Numbered from the stretch's first letter, positions 1-10,760 are shown. The stretch: DNA of 64,000 nt from Gonocerus acuteangulatus (GCA_946811695.1 OX328125.1:111623467-111687466); one strand, 5' to 3'. Numbers and translations are program-made. The notes: generated by a model from the letters alone, not told the origin.

Positions 1-650
1 CGTCTTCTGCAGTCTGTGAGTATGTGTTTTATCGTCAGGGGAACATTACACAGGGAGCACACGGGTCTGTCTTGTCTTCTGCAGTCTGTGAGTATGTGTT
101 TTATCGTCAGGGTAACATTACACAGGGAGCACACGGGTCTGTCTTGTCTTCTGCAGTCTGTGAGTATGTGTTTTATCGTCAGGGGAACATTGCACAGTGA
201 GCACACGGGTCTGTCTCGTCTTCTGCAGTCTGTCAGTATGTGTTTTATCGTCAAGGCAACATTACACAGGGAGCACACGGGTCTGTCTTGTCTTCTGCAG
301 TCTGTGAGTATGTGTTTTATCGTCAGGGGAACATTGCACAGTGAGCACACGGGTCTGTCTCGTCTTCTGCAGTCTGTCAGTATGTGTTTTATCGTCAGGG
401 GAACATTACACAGGGAGCACACGGGTCTGTCTTGTCTTCTGCAGTCTGTGAGTATGTGTTTTATCGTCAGGGTAACATTACACAGGGAGCACACGGGTCT
501 GTCTTGTCTTCTGCGGTCTGTGAGTATGTGTTTTATCGTCAGGGGAACATTACACAGTGAGCACACGGGTCTGTCTCGTCTTCTGCAGTCTGTCAGTATA
601 TGTTTTATCGTCAGGGTAACATTACACAGGAAGCACACGGGTCTGTCTCG
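1..650. repeat. 72-bp minisatellite, about 9 units
   Basis: A 72-bp unit recurs with exact spacing: the TATGTG landmark lies at 21, 93, 165 and so on to a TATATG variant at 597. Units differ by a few bases (GGGGAACATT or GGGTAACATT, CAGGGAGC or CAGTGAGC). Because 72 is a multiple of 3, one forward frame stays open across all units (16-807) and reads as a 24-residue repeat. The array is already running at base 1, so its true left edge is outside the window. I treat the open frame as a by-product of unit length; no signal peptide, known domain or splice context supports a protein. Confidence 0.9.
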
Positions 651-805
651 TCTTTCCATTAAGTATGAATGTGTTATAAGTGAGTGTCCAATTCTTAGCC
701 TGGTCAGGACAACTTGGTCTCTTCTATTTAAAGACAAATCATTATCATGCCAGACTTTGATTGAGTTTTTAATTTCTCTTAATTTGTTGTCTGTCCGTAA
801 CCAGT

Positions 806-1510
806 GATTTAGCCAATCTCGTTTACACAGCAGAACTACACGCAATCCTTTTAGCACTCAAAAACATTGAAGATACAGACACGAACGACATAACAATATG
901 CACTGACTCATTAAGCTCCTTACACTCAATGACAAACATTTACAGCACACACCCTATGGTCATAGAGATTTTTACACAATTATTCCAACTACAAACAAAG
1001 AACAGACATATCACTATGTTTTGGTTACCTGGACATGAAGGGATTTCACAGAGCACTACAGTAGACTTACTAGCGAAAACTGCAACTCAAAGACCTACAC
1101 CTGACCTGAACAAAATGACAGCAACTGACCTATGCAAACTAGCTGAAAATAAGACAGTAAACGACTGGCAGACAGAATGGACTAACTCTCAAAGCAAACT
1201 ACGGGAAATAAAAAATACAATAATACCCTGGTCAAGAGAAAACCTAACAAGACGAGACCAAGTTATTATTACAAGACTTCGCTTAGGACACAGTTTACTA
1301 ACGCACTCCTATCTAATGGAACGACAAGACAGACCTGTATGCGCATGTTGTAACGAGACATTAACAGTTAAACACATACTTACTGACTGCAGATTACGAG
1401 ACTACCTAACAATTCCTCATGACTTACACGACTTACTTGCCGAAAATAGTCCACATATTAACACCATACTAACTCACTTAAAGACAATTAACCTATATTC
1501 AAAAATCTAG
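806..1510 (+). pseudogene. LINE ORF2 C-terminus: RNase H and CCHC knuckle, 5'-truncated
   Basis: This is the 3' end of the second ORF of a non-LTR retrotransposon. In the frame of the ATG at 929, upstream codons stay open from about 806. The reading contains RNase H motifs YTAELHAI (catalytic Glu) and CTDSLSSL (catalytic Asp), then WLPGHEGI and a final Asp in TTVDLLAK. The first RNase H Asp (the TDGS motif) and all of the reverse transcriptase are missing, so the copy is 5'-truncated. A CX2CX7HX4C knuckle follows (CACC...KHILTDC), as in RNase H-bearing LINEs of the I/R1 group. The stop is at 1508-1510. This copy has an undisrupted frame and may be younger than its neighbours. The annotated start is only where LINE similarity becomes readable. 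Confidence 0.85.
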
Positions 1511-1666
1511 CCTTATCTCCAATTTACCTCCTAAAGTTAATTTAAAATAATGAACGAAATAGCCTTTATAAAATCATTTACATTTTTAAGAAATTAAGTT
1601 AATTAACCTACATTTAAATATAAAGCCCTATCTCCAATATAATCTTACCTCTTCTACCCTCCCCCC

Positions 1667-1700
<34 letters not shown>

Positions 1701-1935
1701 CCCCCTCTTCACACTCTATTTAATATCTATCATATTACCGTATTGTTATTGTGAAATATATTATATAAAACATGTTATTGTTATTATTAATTAGCTCACT
1801 AATGTATTAGCTATCCTCATAAAATGTACTGACTTGTTATATATACAATGTGCAAAAAGTATTTTGTAATATCTTGATGTATGTTAAAGAGCAAGTCGCC
1901 AAAAGTTGCGAAACTCTTAATAAATAAATATCAAA
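1511..1935 (+). mobile_element. LINE 3' UTR and tail
   Basis: AT-rich 3' UTR of the preceding LINE, with a T-run at about 1669-1699. It ends in GAGCAAGTCGCC...TTGCGAAACTC followed by TAAATAAAT. The same terminal motif, able to fold as a short hairpin, closes the LINE copy at 8812-8850 (+) and appears reversed near 24783-24845 and 48795-48833. It therefore marks the family's 3' end, which element-encoded RT probably recognises. Confidence 0.7.
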
Positions 1936-2436
1936 TATCTTTAGCGTGGTTGTCCACGTCTGTGTTTAGGCCTATGTCTTTATGTTCCGGTATCCAAAGC
2001 ATTGTAATGTTGTGTTGTTTTAATCTGTGTATTTGGGTGTATATTTGTGTGATTATGGGATGGTTGTTGTAAATGCTTTCCATAGAGTGTAAAGAACTCA
2101 ATGAATCTGTGGAAATTATAATATCACTTTCCTCTATGTTATTTGTTTTGGTCAGTGATAAGTGTATACCTTGTAATTCTGCAGTGTAAACTGTAGTGTA
2201 GTCGTGTGATTTAATGGTATTGATTTGATTTTCTGTGATCGCTGCAGCGCCGGCCCCGTTGTTAGTTTTAGATCCGTCTGTAAATGTGAAGAGTGCTGAG
2301 GGATTGTCTTTGCTGATTGAATTGTACATAGACTTGTAAAATTGTGAGGCAAGTGGATCATTTTTATTGAAATGTGTCATTGTTAGGTTAATTTTTAAGT
2401 TCTTTACACTCCAGGGAGGAAAGTGTAAAACAGTGT
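1931..2436 (-). pseudogene. LINE ORF2 RNase H fragment, opposite orientation
   Basis: On the minus strand this reads as an RNase H domain: FTDGSK (first Asp) followed by NNGAGAAAI, then YTAELQGI (Glu), STDSLSSL (Asp), and WIPEHKDI with a late Asp in TDVDNHAK. LINE-like codons PWSVKNLKI continue upstream of the first ATG (2380) to about 2436. The usual PGHKG glycine is replaced by Glu (PEHKD), and both the RT and the C-terminal knuckle are absent, so this is a dead fragment. It directly abuts the 3' tail of the LINE on the other strand. That fits one LINE inserted into another, or a later rearrangement. Confidence 0.8.
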
Positions 2437-2439
2437 GTG

Positions 2440-2523
2440 TTCAGAAAACAGCTGGCCTGTATAAATGTGCATAATGTAACAAAAGAGATAATGCACATTT
2501 ATACAGGCCAGCTGTTTTCTGAA
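2440..2523. repeat. Perfect 33-bp inverted repeat, 18-base loop
   Basis: Arms 2440-2472 and 2491-2523 are exact reverse complements, each beginning or ending with TTCAGAAAACAGCTGG. The spacer is 2473-2490. The palindrome starts where the minus-strand LINE fragment ends. It may be a tiny MITE or a rearrangement footprint; I could not identify a target duplication. Confidence 0.85.
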
Positions 2524-3300
2524 ATTTATGTTTATTATCTAAAATTTAATATCCTAACCAGTATGATGTATAGTATTTTACAGATGGTAAATAATGATGG
2601 TTTTCTTCTAATGGTTTATAACTGAAACGTCTTTGTAATAACTTTTTAATGACATAGTGTGTGGCCGCACCCTATTTAGCTTGAAAAATAAAAATATATT
2701 TGAGGACTGAATAAAGGTGTTACCAACTTCCTATAATTTATTAATTCTTGCTCGACATGTTTCGAAACCTTCAGTGCCTTATCAAGAGCTAAAATGTTTC
2801 AATATTTACTGCTACAGAGAGCAAGATAACCTTCCACTATCTTGGGCATGTCATAACTAAAGTTAAGAACAACATCCCAACAAACAGCTGATTTTAATCG
2901 ATAAACACCATTCACTTCTAATGAAAAAAAAAAAACTTCTATTTCGATATGCACATTATTAATTATTGTAAATTAAATTAAAAAATATTTTGTTATCATG
3001 TTTTATTTCACTTTTATATTCACTACTTTCTAACTATTTTTTATTATAAAATATTACAATTATTACACTGTTCTGCAAAAAAAAAACGTTTCTCCCCTCC
3101 CTTGAACAATTTTGCCTGTTTCTCATGTTTTCAGGTGTGCTGAGTCCGAATCTGAACTCAGAAAAATTCTATCACCCTCTGATTTTGAGAGAAAAGAGGA
3201 GAAACTTGGAAAAAATGGAAAATTGTATTTGAAAATTATTGTCTTTATTATAACAGATTTTTTTTCTTTTTCAACGGTAAAATATAATTAATTGAATCCT
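2524..3300. other. AT-rich non-coding DNA with a PLE-end relic
   Basis: No coding signal is evident. The part around 2700-2830 resembles a Penelope-like terminus and carries a degenerate hammerhead-like motif listed separately. The part around 3070-3290 contains A-runs and sequence that may belong to the same repeat as the minus-strand ORF that follows. Confidence 0.4.
2750..2789 (-). ncRNA. Degenerate hammerhead-like motif
   Basis: On the minus strand GCTC is followed by TTGATAA (in place of the CTGANGA core), a weak stem II, then CGAAACATGTC and GAGC. GCTC and GAGC can pair as stem I, and ACATGT is self-complementary as in the better copies. The core has at least two changes, so activity is unlikely. 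It is listed because it marks a probable PLE end. Confidence 0.4.
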
Positions 3301-3357
3301 GCATGCTATCAGGTATAATACTAGATATGACACAACTCAAAAAATATACACACATCG

Positions 3358-3771
3358 TCAATGAGTATTTTTTTTTCTTTTGTACTCTTCCTCCTCTGTC
3401 TCTCGCTGCAGTATCCAGCAGTAATCCGCCAGCATCTTCTCATTCCATTTGCCAGTATATCTTTTTTCCATTCTGGATATGTCTTGGTGGGATCGTTCTC
3501 CATGTCCGTCCGAAACTGCACCCAAATTTGGGGCGAAAAAGTCTAGGTGACTATGCAGGAAACGTATTTTTAAGGACATATTGCATACCAATGTTTTATA
3601 TGAAGTAAGCAGTTCTTGGACTATTTTTCGGTAGTCTCTCAAAAACTTAGCACATACCTCTCGAAAAGCAATCCAAGCCTTTTTCTCAGTAGTATTTAAC
3701 TTTGCTTCAAAAGTGAGGTCCTTGAGTAGATGTCGAAATCCCTGCCTCAAGATCAAAAACTGAAAAAACAC
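3358..3771 (-). pseudogene. Uncharacterised repeat-type ORF fragment (137 codons)
   Basis: The minus strand carries 137 codons without a stop. The middle reads SYKTLVCNMSLKIRFLHSHL, followed by DFFAPNLGAVSDGHGERSHQ and DISRMEKRYTGKWNEKMLAD. I recognise this block as resembling a multicopy, uncharacterised protein seen repeatedly in arthropod assemblies, which suggests a transposon or dispersed gene family. I cannot assign a superfamily or function. The His- and Asp/Glu-rich core could be a nuclease-like or metal-binding fold, but that is a guess. No start context is convincing, and the fragment sits among repeats. Confidence 0.5.
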
Positions 3772-3780
3772 TTTTAGCCA

Positions 3781-4101
3781 TATTTCTTAAACCACTTGTA
3801 ATATTCCCATCAAATTTTTTTTCGTTCAAATATACTTCATTGCGCTCAAAATCATCGGGATTTTGAATTTTTTTCACTATGTTTTGATGCCAAAAAAATT
3901 CGTCAAATTTACAAAAAACTCACATTTTTGGATAAAAAACTATAATTTCTCAAGAAACTGTGCGTGATAGACAGAATCTGACTTCAAATTCGTGTTCAGC
4001 ACATTTGAAAACAGTAAGAAAGCATGTTTTGGTTTGAAGGAGGATTTTCGTGCAGAACAGTGTTATCAGAAATAGGCGTATTTTCTATATACGCCTATTA
4101 T
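3781..4101. other. AT-rich non-coding stretch
   Basis: No ORF or structural RNA is recognisable. A short palindrome (GGCGTATTTTCTATATACGCC, about 4075-4096) immediately precedes the MITE and echoes its terminal bases. It may be a fragment of another copy. Confidence 0.4.
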
Positions 4102-4380
4102 CATGGGCGTATATAGAAAATAATTTCGGGAGGGGCTGGGAACATTTCGGGGGGGGGGGCTGAGACCACTTCCGGGGTATGGAATACTAAAAATGTAGAG
4201 CCTGGAATAGTTTTAGGCAACTAAAACGCTATTACACCTAAAATAAAATACTTTTTATGAAGTAAGTGATCTTATTTAATTTATTTTTAATGGTTTTACG
4301 ACAAGTTTTTACCATCAAGTCAACATTTCGGGGGGGGGGGGCTCCTGCCCCCTCAGCCCTCCCCCTTATATACGCCAATG
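4102..4380 (+). mobile_element. Short TIR element (MITE), copy 1
   Basis: The element begins CATGGGCGTATATA and ends TATATACGCCAATG, with G-runs just inside both ends. A reverse-oriented relative lies at 25353-25604, sharing the central block (around TTTTAGGCAACTAAAACGC). That copy has an 8-bp imperfect target duplication, suggesting a hAT-type family. Here the flanks do not match (CCTATTAT and GATCAGTC), so the insertion edge may have been altered. Confidence 0.65.
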
Positions 4381-4476
4381 GATCAGTCTCTTTTCTTAAC
4401 ATTTTATTTAGTATTATGTTGTTCAGTGTCTTGTTAGAATATGGCGGGGTTCGTACCTTCTGAAGAGCATACGTGC

Positions 4477-4480
<4 letters not shown>

Positions 4481-4510
<30 letters not shown>

Positions 4511-4693
4511 GGCGTATCAACAATTAGGCTACTAAAGCCGGGCTATCTACAGGTTGCCACCCTATAATAATATTTGGTTATAATGCCAACGGCACGTGGT
4601 CGGTCACCCATTCAGGTACTGTCACGCCCGACGTTGCTTAACTTCGCTGATCAGCAGGAACCGATGCATTCAACGTGGCTATGGCCGTCGGCC
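4481..4693 (-). mobile_element. 5S rRNA-headed SINE (SINE3 type)
   Basis: Read on the minus strand, the element starts with a 5S-like head, continues through the body motif AACCTGTAGATAGCCCGG, and ends ACGCCATTAAAA plus a poly(A) tract (T-run 4481-4507). Flanks show a 12-bp target duplication with two differences (4469-4480 ATACGTGCAACT, 4694-4705 ATATGTGCAATT), as expected from LINE-mediated retrotransposition. The same body motif occurs in the tRNA-headed SINEs at 48175-48388 and 62008-62224, and in the fragment at 34795-34862. Confidence 0.8.
4585..4693 (-). pseudogene. 5S rRNA-like head of SINE
   Basis: The minus strand closely matches arthropod-type 5S rRNA: GGCCGACGGCCATAGCCACG at the 5' end, then GAAGTTAAGCAACGTCGGGC (the internal control region) and GTACCTGAATGGGTGACC (C-box region), ending CCGTTGGC. 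It is about 109 bases rather than 120, lacking roughly 11 bases of the loop after GGGTGACC. With the deletion and the attached SINE body, this is a Pol III promoter head and not a working rRNA gene. Confidence 0.8.
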
Positions 4694-4824
4694 ATATGTG
4701 CAATTGTATGCTTTTTCAGTATCGTAAGGAAATTAGTGCGACAACTGCGCCTAATACAAATAAATGAAGTTTATAGTGACAAGTTGACTGTAAACAAGGG
4801 TTGAAATTCGTAGAGGAGGTTTGC

Positions 4825-5185
4825 CGAGGGTGACGTGGAATCTGATCCGAGGTTAATCATTGTGGAACTATCTGCGAGAATTGGGTGCACATGCTATGCC
4901 GAACAGAGGAGCCTCCGTGAAATTGGTGTCACACAGCAGGAGCATTGAGTACCTTATTAATTATAATTACTGAGGTACCAAATGCTACGATGAGCAGAGC
5001 GTTCTAATGATCCATTTCTTGATAGAATTCTGACCGGAGAGGAAAAATGGATCCTTCATGACAACATGAAGCTGTCAAAACTAACGGTTGCCTCGAGGCC
5101 ATTTTCCAGTATCAACGCCTAAACCGAAGTTCTCCGTCAGGAGGGTGTGTGTTGCTGTATGTGTGGTGGAACGCCCGTGGAAAAC
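4825..5185 (+). pseudogene. mariner transposase remnant
   Basis: Broken forward frames match mariner transposase. PFLDRILTGEEKWILHDN is encoded at about 5012-5065, corresponding to the family motif around the first catalytic Asp (usually TGDEKW; here Asp is Glu). Upstream, ELSARIGC and REIGVTQQ resemble the helix-turn-helix/linker region. Downstream, LLYVWWNARG matches the WWD-type block before the second Asp. Several stops and frame changes interrupt the reading, and neither terminal repeat is evident. An old, dead copy. Confidence 0.7.
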
Positions 5186-5508
5186 AAAATGAAGTCCAAA
5201 GTAAAAATTATGATTACTTTTGGGTACCTTTGTCTATAATTCTAATATGCTTTAGCGCAAGGTGAAAAACCTATACAAAACATGGAATTTCAGGATTACC
5301 GCTGAATCAGAACACAACGGATGGATATTCAAAAACCAGATTTGCTAAAAAAACTAGACGTAATTGAATATTTTGAGTATAGAATTCTCAGCTATAACAT
5401 GCAAAAATCCTTGAGAAATTGAAAAAAAAAAATTGCATACAGAATTTTGGTGTCAGATCTCTTAGAAATACTAATGTGTAGTCATCATTTTATGTACAAT
5501 TTTTCGTA
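5186..5508. other. AT-rich DNA, nothing recognised
   Basis: No coding or repeat signal is recognisable between the mariner relic and the hAT MITE, apart from a short A-run near 5421. Confidence 0.4.
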
Positions 5509-5516
5509 CTCTTATT

Positions 5517-6071
5517 CAGAGATGGGCATAATTTTATTTACAAATAAAAATACGAATTTATTCGTACTTTATACATTTGTGAATACGAATATAAATAAAT
5601 TCGTACTTCATATATTTGTGAATACGAATATAAATAAATTCGTATTCATAAGTGTGAATACGAATTTATTTTTATTCACATATATTAAATATAAAAATAC
5701 AAATAAAATTTTATTCGCAAATTTTTCTGCGAATAAAAATAAATTCACAGAAAAAATTGTAAATAATCACAAAAAATGTGAATATTTAAAAAAAATCAAG
5801 CGATTAGAAAAAAAATCACATTAAAATATACGAATAAAAATTTATTCACATTATAATTTGTGAATAAAAATTTATTCACAATAAAATTCGCAAATAAATC
5901 ATGAATTTATTCGTATTAAGATGATATTACGAAAGTTACTGAAGGTGATTTTTTTTTTTTTAAGGCATTTATCGTCTAGGTTATTAGCGCCTAGATTTTT
6001 TGTTTACCCCGAGTCTGCCGCGGGCCCACCAGCCATGCTGCAGGGACACAGTTTGTCATCTGTACCTCCAT

Positions 6072-6106
<35 letters not shown>

Positions 6107-6535
6107 CCTTCAATAACGTTTGTAATATCATCTTAATACGAGGAAATTCATAATTTATTTGCGAATTTTATTGTGAATAAATTTTTATTCACAAATTATA
6201 ATGTGAATAAATTTTTATTCGTATATTTTAATGTGATTTTTTTTGTAATCACTTGATTTTTTTTAAATATTCACATTTTTTGTGATTATTTACAATTTTT
6301 TCTGTGAATTTATTTTTATTCGCAGAAAAATTTGCGAATAAAATTTTATTTGTATTTTTATATTTAATATATGTGAATAAAAATAAATTCGTATTCACAC
6401 TTATGAATACGAATTTATTTATATTCGTATTCACAAATATATGAAGTACGAATTTATTTATATTCGTATTCACAAATGTATAAAGTACGAATAAATTCGT
6501 ATTTTTATTTATAAATAAAATTATGCCCATCTCTG
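5517..6535. mobile_element. hAT-type MITE with long palindromic arms, copy 1
   Basis: The termini are CAGAGATGGGCAT and ATGCCCATCTCTG, typical hAT ends. They are flanked by an exact 8-bp target duplication, CTCTTATT, at 5509-5516 and 6536-6543. Arms of about 400 bp (5517-5935 and 6125-6535) are near-perfect inverted repeats built from AATAAATTCGTA-like motifs. The loop (about 5948-6110) is GC-rich and contains a SINE-like piece ending in the tail motif GTTATTAGCGCC, plus a poly(A) run. A second copy with the same loop occurs at 16026-17183. No transposase is encoded, so it depends on a relative in trans. Confidence 0.9.
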
Positions 6536-6543
6536 CTCTTATT

Positions 6544-8060
6544 TTATTTTATTTTTTTGTTTAATTATTTCTATTAAAGATTAACGTTCTTATACACTGA
6601 TACAGTGCGAGTAGTGTTTCACAAATAAAACCAATAAATAATGTAATAATTATTATGCAATTAGTCTCTTGTTTTCAATGTTTTACATATATCACACTTA
6701 GATTATTTATGTTAATTATAACTTACAATTGGATATATGATTATTTGTATAATTGAATGTATATGTGAAATTCCAATCGTATAATTGCATATTTATGTAA
6801 TAATTCAATTAATCGAATCACCTTGTTAGCAGATGCTCATAAAGAAATAAATATCCTTTAACCAGGAAACGACATTGCATGACTGTTTAAACCATTGTAT
6901 TTTTTTGTTATTGTTTTTAGATTTGATGAAACATTTCTATTGCTTTCACAAATTGAATATCGTTTTGAGATTCTGCCTCTCGGTGATCCCCGGAGAATTC
7001 AGAGTGCTCTAAAAAAAGGCACGTAGAAATTTTTGGGTCTCCCGGGATATTTCCTTTTTTTTATTTTTTCAATAATGTATAGAAATTTATTTTGGTAATT
7101 TATTCCTTTTTGGGAATGTTTACTGCTAAACTGAAGTTTAGCCAAAAATACACATATCGCACTAGTATTTCTAAAGTGACAAAACTCAGAATAAAAGTCA
7201 ACTGAACATGTGTCACTCTTGCCTATATAGGGGGAATAGCATGAAGTCAGAAAGGGTGACACAAGTTCCCTCTGGTGTACAAGCTCTGTAGCTAGGTTTT
7301 GATGGTTGATAAAGAGATAAAGAGATACTTACCATGTATTTCATAGTCAGAACTGAAAAATTATTAATTGAATTGATTTTTGAGTTGTGCCACTTTAGTA
7401 ATACTATTGCGATATCTTGGAGGCCGTTGTGCGCGAACTCATTTCGTGAAAAGTACATTATAAACATTCTAAATATCAACAGTATTTCATTGTTGCACTA
7501 ATACGACGCATTTTCCGTGACTCAAACTTTTTTTTGCTATTTCTTCTAAATTGGTTCGTTATAACCTAGTTACAAGCTCTCCCATCATTGCCACACAACC
7601 AGGTGCTCTACAACTCAACATAATTACTGGTCTTAACCTATGATTTGGTATTGTTGGTTTTTCACATTCTCCAAATTGTGTAGCCACTATCTAGACTAAA
7701 TATATTCAATTGATCCTATACTGCAAAATGGGGTCACATTAGTACTGTGTGGTGAAATTCTTACAGACCTATACTGATAGGATATTTTCATTTAATAGTT
7801 ACCAAAGGGTAGAACTATGCCCAATGAGTGCGAACAGAAAAATATACAGGGTTACTGGTAAGTCGACCCACACATCCTTCGTCAGGTGATAGTTTTGGCC
7901 GAAACAAACTATTTTAAGGCTATGTTGCCTTATCCAAAAGTAACCCATTTCCAATATATTTAATATTTTTTTTTTTTTTTTTAAACAGTCACTGTTGCTT
8001 AAGTTTTAGGTATTTTTATTTTATTTCTAGCACTTGAGCTGAATTTTTTTGTATTTAAGA
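6544..8060. other. AT-rich DNA with one short dispersed repeat
   Basis: No gene is seen. Around 7530-7620 a stretch (TTTCTTCTAAATTGGTTCG) is shared with 13630-13710. Around 7718-7770 the sequence AAAATGGGGTCACATTAGTA is matched in inverse orientation near 9310-9358. These two sites could be ends of one degraded DNA transposon enclosing the LINE fragment, but the match is short and imperfect. Confidence 0.4.
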
Positions 8061-8092
8061 CATGCAGAATAAATTATTAATTAAAATCAAAC

Positions 8093-8392
8093 ACAGTAAA
8101 AGCTTGGAGTAACGAACAACATACCTTGACAAGAAGAGACCAAGTAGTACTGACCAGACTTCGCATTGGACACTCGTTGCCCACACATAATTACCTCATG
8201 GAGAAAAAAGACAAACCAATATGCAGAGTTTGTAACACAACACTGACAATTAAACACATACTCACTGAATGTAAAAGACGCGACAAACTGAACATTCCAC
8301 ACGACCTACAAGAACTTCTCACAGAGGGTAGTCCATACATAAACTCTATACTTCAATATTTAAAAGACATAAACATTTACCACAGAATCTGA
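8093..8392 (+). pseudogene. LINE ORF2 C-terminal fragment (CCHC knuckle)
   Basis: A continuous frame reads KAWSNEQHTLTRRDQVVLTR and then RLRIGHSLPTHNYLMEKKDK, a CRVCNTTLTIKHILTEC knuckle (CX2CX7HX4C) and a terminal stop at 8390-8392. This matches the last about 100 residues of the LINE at 806-1510. Everything upstream (RT and most of RNase H) is missing. The last residues match the intact copy in length, so only the 5' side is truncated. Confidence 0.8.
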
Positions 8393-8758
8393 GGAAACGA
8401 AAGATATTTTAAGATAATTTTTATTTATTTTTATTTTATTTATTTTTTTTTTATATTTTTTTTCTCTCCCTATTATTTAATTATTACTCAATTTTACTTG
8501 GTCATTAATGGAAAACCACAACATCCTCCATGACCTAATAAATAGTTAAATAAATGCAGTTAGTTTTAGTGATAAGTTATGTAAATACATTAACTATAGT
8601 TCAAATAGCAAGGCTCTAAATAATGTTTAGCAATTAATTCTTAACACAAACCTACTAACTTTTGTCTTATGCTCTCCTTAAACTTTTTTTTTTTTTTTTG
8701 TATTTAGTACTATAAGTTACTGTTAATTGTGAATACATAAATTTGTATTTTTTACTGT

Positions 8759-8817
<59 letters not shown>

Positions 8818-8850
8818 AAGTCGCCGTCGTTGCGAAGCTCGTAAATTAAA
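8393..8850 (+). mobile_element. LINE 3' UTR, A49 tract and tail
   Basis: The AT-rich 3' UTR is followed by about 49 A residues (8764-8812). The family end motif GAGCAAGTCGCCGTCGTTGC then GAAGCTC and TAAATTAAAT comes next. The A-tract lies before the hairpin tail and not after it. This may reflect microsatellite growth of an internal A-rich stretch. Confidence 0.7.
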
Positions 8851-9760
8851 TTAAAAAAAAAATAATTAAAATCATATTTTTACGGGACAACGGATGGCAC
8901 GGTGGATATTCTTGCAAGTTATACTAAAAACATCTCTGTTTATTAGGCTACACAAAAAGGTATAATAGTCAGGGAAAATGTTTATAATTCCTAGAAAAAA
9001 TGTGTGACAAACACATAAGCAGGAGGTAATTTAAGTTGGACTTTCCTGACAGCTTAAAAGCAATATTATTAAAAGCAAATTGCGGTGGTGAATTAGGAAG
9101 AATGCTGGTCATATTGAACATAAACATTAATTTAATAATAAAATATTCTTAATAATTTGTTTACCTTTTTCTAATGATTTATTTATTTTTTAAACTGCAT
9201 TTTTCTTTAGCATCACTATCAGTCCTCAGTTTTTATATTTTTTCTGAGAATTATAAACATTTTACCTGACTATTATACTTTTTAGATTTTACTTTTTTTT
9301 TTTTTTTTGTAACAATTTCACCAGAGCGTACAAATGTGACCCCATTTTACGGCATATTGTTCCAAACACTTCAACATTATTCTGGAACTATTTTTAATAA
9401 TTCTATCTGTTCTGATATTCTAACTCACCCACTATATGTCGCCTTAAAAGTACTAACGATCTGCTGACGTGACCCGTGTTTGTACCTGCCCGTGAGTAAG
9501 TCAGCCATGTTGCTGGTGACACTATAAGCCCCAAATCAGGACACGTGTCAGGGATTAGTGAGACACGTGACCTCCATGACAACACCTGGTCCTAGGTTAT
9601 CTCTCTAAGGTATCCTTGGTCTTTACTAGGTCACACACACCTTTAGGCACATCAGGGTTCATAGAATATACATTTACTAAAGCAATGTATTGTATATGGT
9701 CATAGGAAAAATTATGTTAGTATATTAAAACAGTAAATTGATAACACAGGTTAGATCTAA
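8851..9760. repeat. Non-coding DNA with inverted repeat 8948-9003 / 9235-9290
   Basis: GTATAATAGTCAGGGAAAAT at 8958 onward and its reverse complement near 9255-9285 form imperfect 55-bp arms with about 230 bp between, probably a small foldback element. The remainder, including 9400-9660, shows no recognised feature; a minus ORF of 60 codons there has no support. Confidence 0.5.
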
Positions 9761-10295
9761 AAAAAAATACTTGGAGTGGTATGGCCCTTTTTGGTGTCAC
9801 TGATTACGATGAGCGGGTTAGTTAACCATCATCACATCAGGTTCTAGCTCATTTGAAAGTCAAATAGAGAAAAAACCGTAGGCAAAATATGAAAAAAAAT
9901 ACTTGGAGTGGTATGGTCCTTTTTGGGGTCACTGATTACGATAAGCGGGTTGGTTAACCTTCATCACATCAGATTCTAGCTCATTTGAAAGTCAAATAGA
10001 GAAAAAACCGTAGGCAAAATATGAAAAAAAATACTTGGAGTGGTATGGTCCTTTTTGGGGTCACTGATTACGATAAGCGGGTTGGTTAACCTTCATCACA
10101 TCAGATTCTAGCTCATTTGAAAGTCAAATAGAGAAAAAACCGTAGGCAAAATATGAAAAAAAATACTTTGAGTGGTATGGTCCTTTTTGGGGTCACTGAT
10201 TACGATGAGCGGGTTGGTTAACCACCATCACATCAGATTCTAGCTCATTTGAAAGTCAAATAGAGAAAAAACCGTAGGCAAAATATGGAAAAAAA
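9761..10295. repeat. 132-bp tandem repeat, 4 units
   Basis: The landmark TACTTGGAGTGGTATGG occurs at 9768, 9900, 10032 and (as TACTTTGAGTGG) 10164, an exact 132-bp period. Units contain GATTACGATAAGCGGGTTGG and CATCACATCAGATTCTAGC. The middle two are almost identical and the outer ones diverge more, as in unequal exchange. Confidence 0.9.
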
Positions 10296-10409
10296 TGTAT
10301 GCGTATTTTTTTGACGTCCCTATTTCCGAATCCGTAATTTGTTTCACATTAACACCATTTCTTAGAGGTCATTTTACTGTAAAATAGAGAACAAAAAAAA
10401 CGTAGAAGA

Positions 10410-10662
10410 AAATTGTAAAAATTCAGATTGCACACCTACACTTACCTAGATTAAAAATAAATACATATTTTGCAGAAACCTAATATCAACGCCACGATAC
10501 ATCCTACCTAGACGACAATCCTCCATCAGACATTCTTATAGCCTCTGAGATTCTATTTATCCTTGTCTAACAATATTGAGGTAAATCGTCAGCAGTTCAA
10601 GTTTGAGCAGTTTGATTGGGGAAAAAAATCACCCGTTTTAATACAGTAACTTTTGTGTTACT

Positions 10663-10680
<18 letters not shown>
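10410..10680 (+). repeat. Direct repeat unit A (pairs with 11498-11720)
   Basis: About 240 bp from ACACTTACCTAGATTAAAAA to TTTTGTGTTACTTTTCATATA recurs at 11498-11740 in the same orientation with a few differences. Both copies end in a long (TA)n tract. A truncated Penelope-like element lies between them. Confidence 0.8.

Positions 10681-10758
<78 letters not shown>
10667..10758. repeat. (TA)n microsatellite, about 45 repeats
   Basis: Uninterrupted AT alternation. Similar shorter tracts lie at about 11722-11767, 12323-12373, 15258-15284, 23609-23645, 24030-24060, 28263-28298, 33627-33668, 46379-46413, 50838-50891, 55029-55068, 55368-55400, 55585-55637 and 57600-57621. Many mark transposon junctions in this window. 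Confidence 0.95.

Positions 10759-10760
<2 letters not shown>

Noticed and set aside
16..807. 263-codon forward ORF over the 72-bp array as a repeat protein
   Set aside because: The unit length is a multiple of 3 and the ORF is just the array plus a short extension; no start context or domain.
4585..4693. Functional 5S rRNA gene
   Set aside because: About 11 bases are missing and it is fused to a SINE body with poly(A) and target duplication.
7718..9358. A single DNA transposon with GGGGTCAC-type inverted ends enclosing the LINE fragment
   Set aside because: The match between 7718-7770 and 9310-9358 is short and imperfect, and no target duplication was found; kept only as a note.
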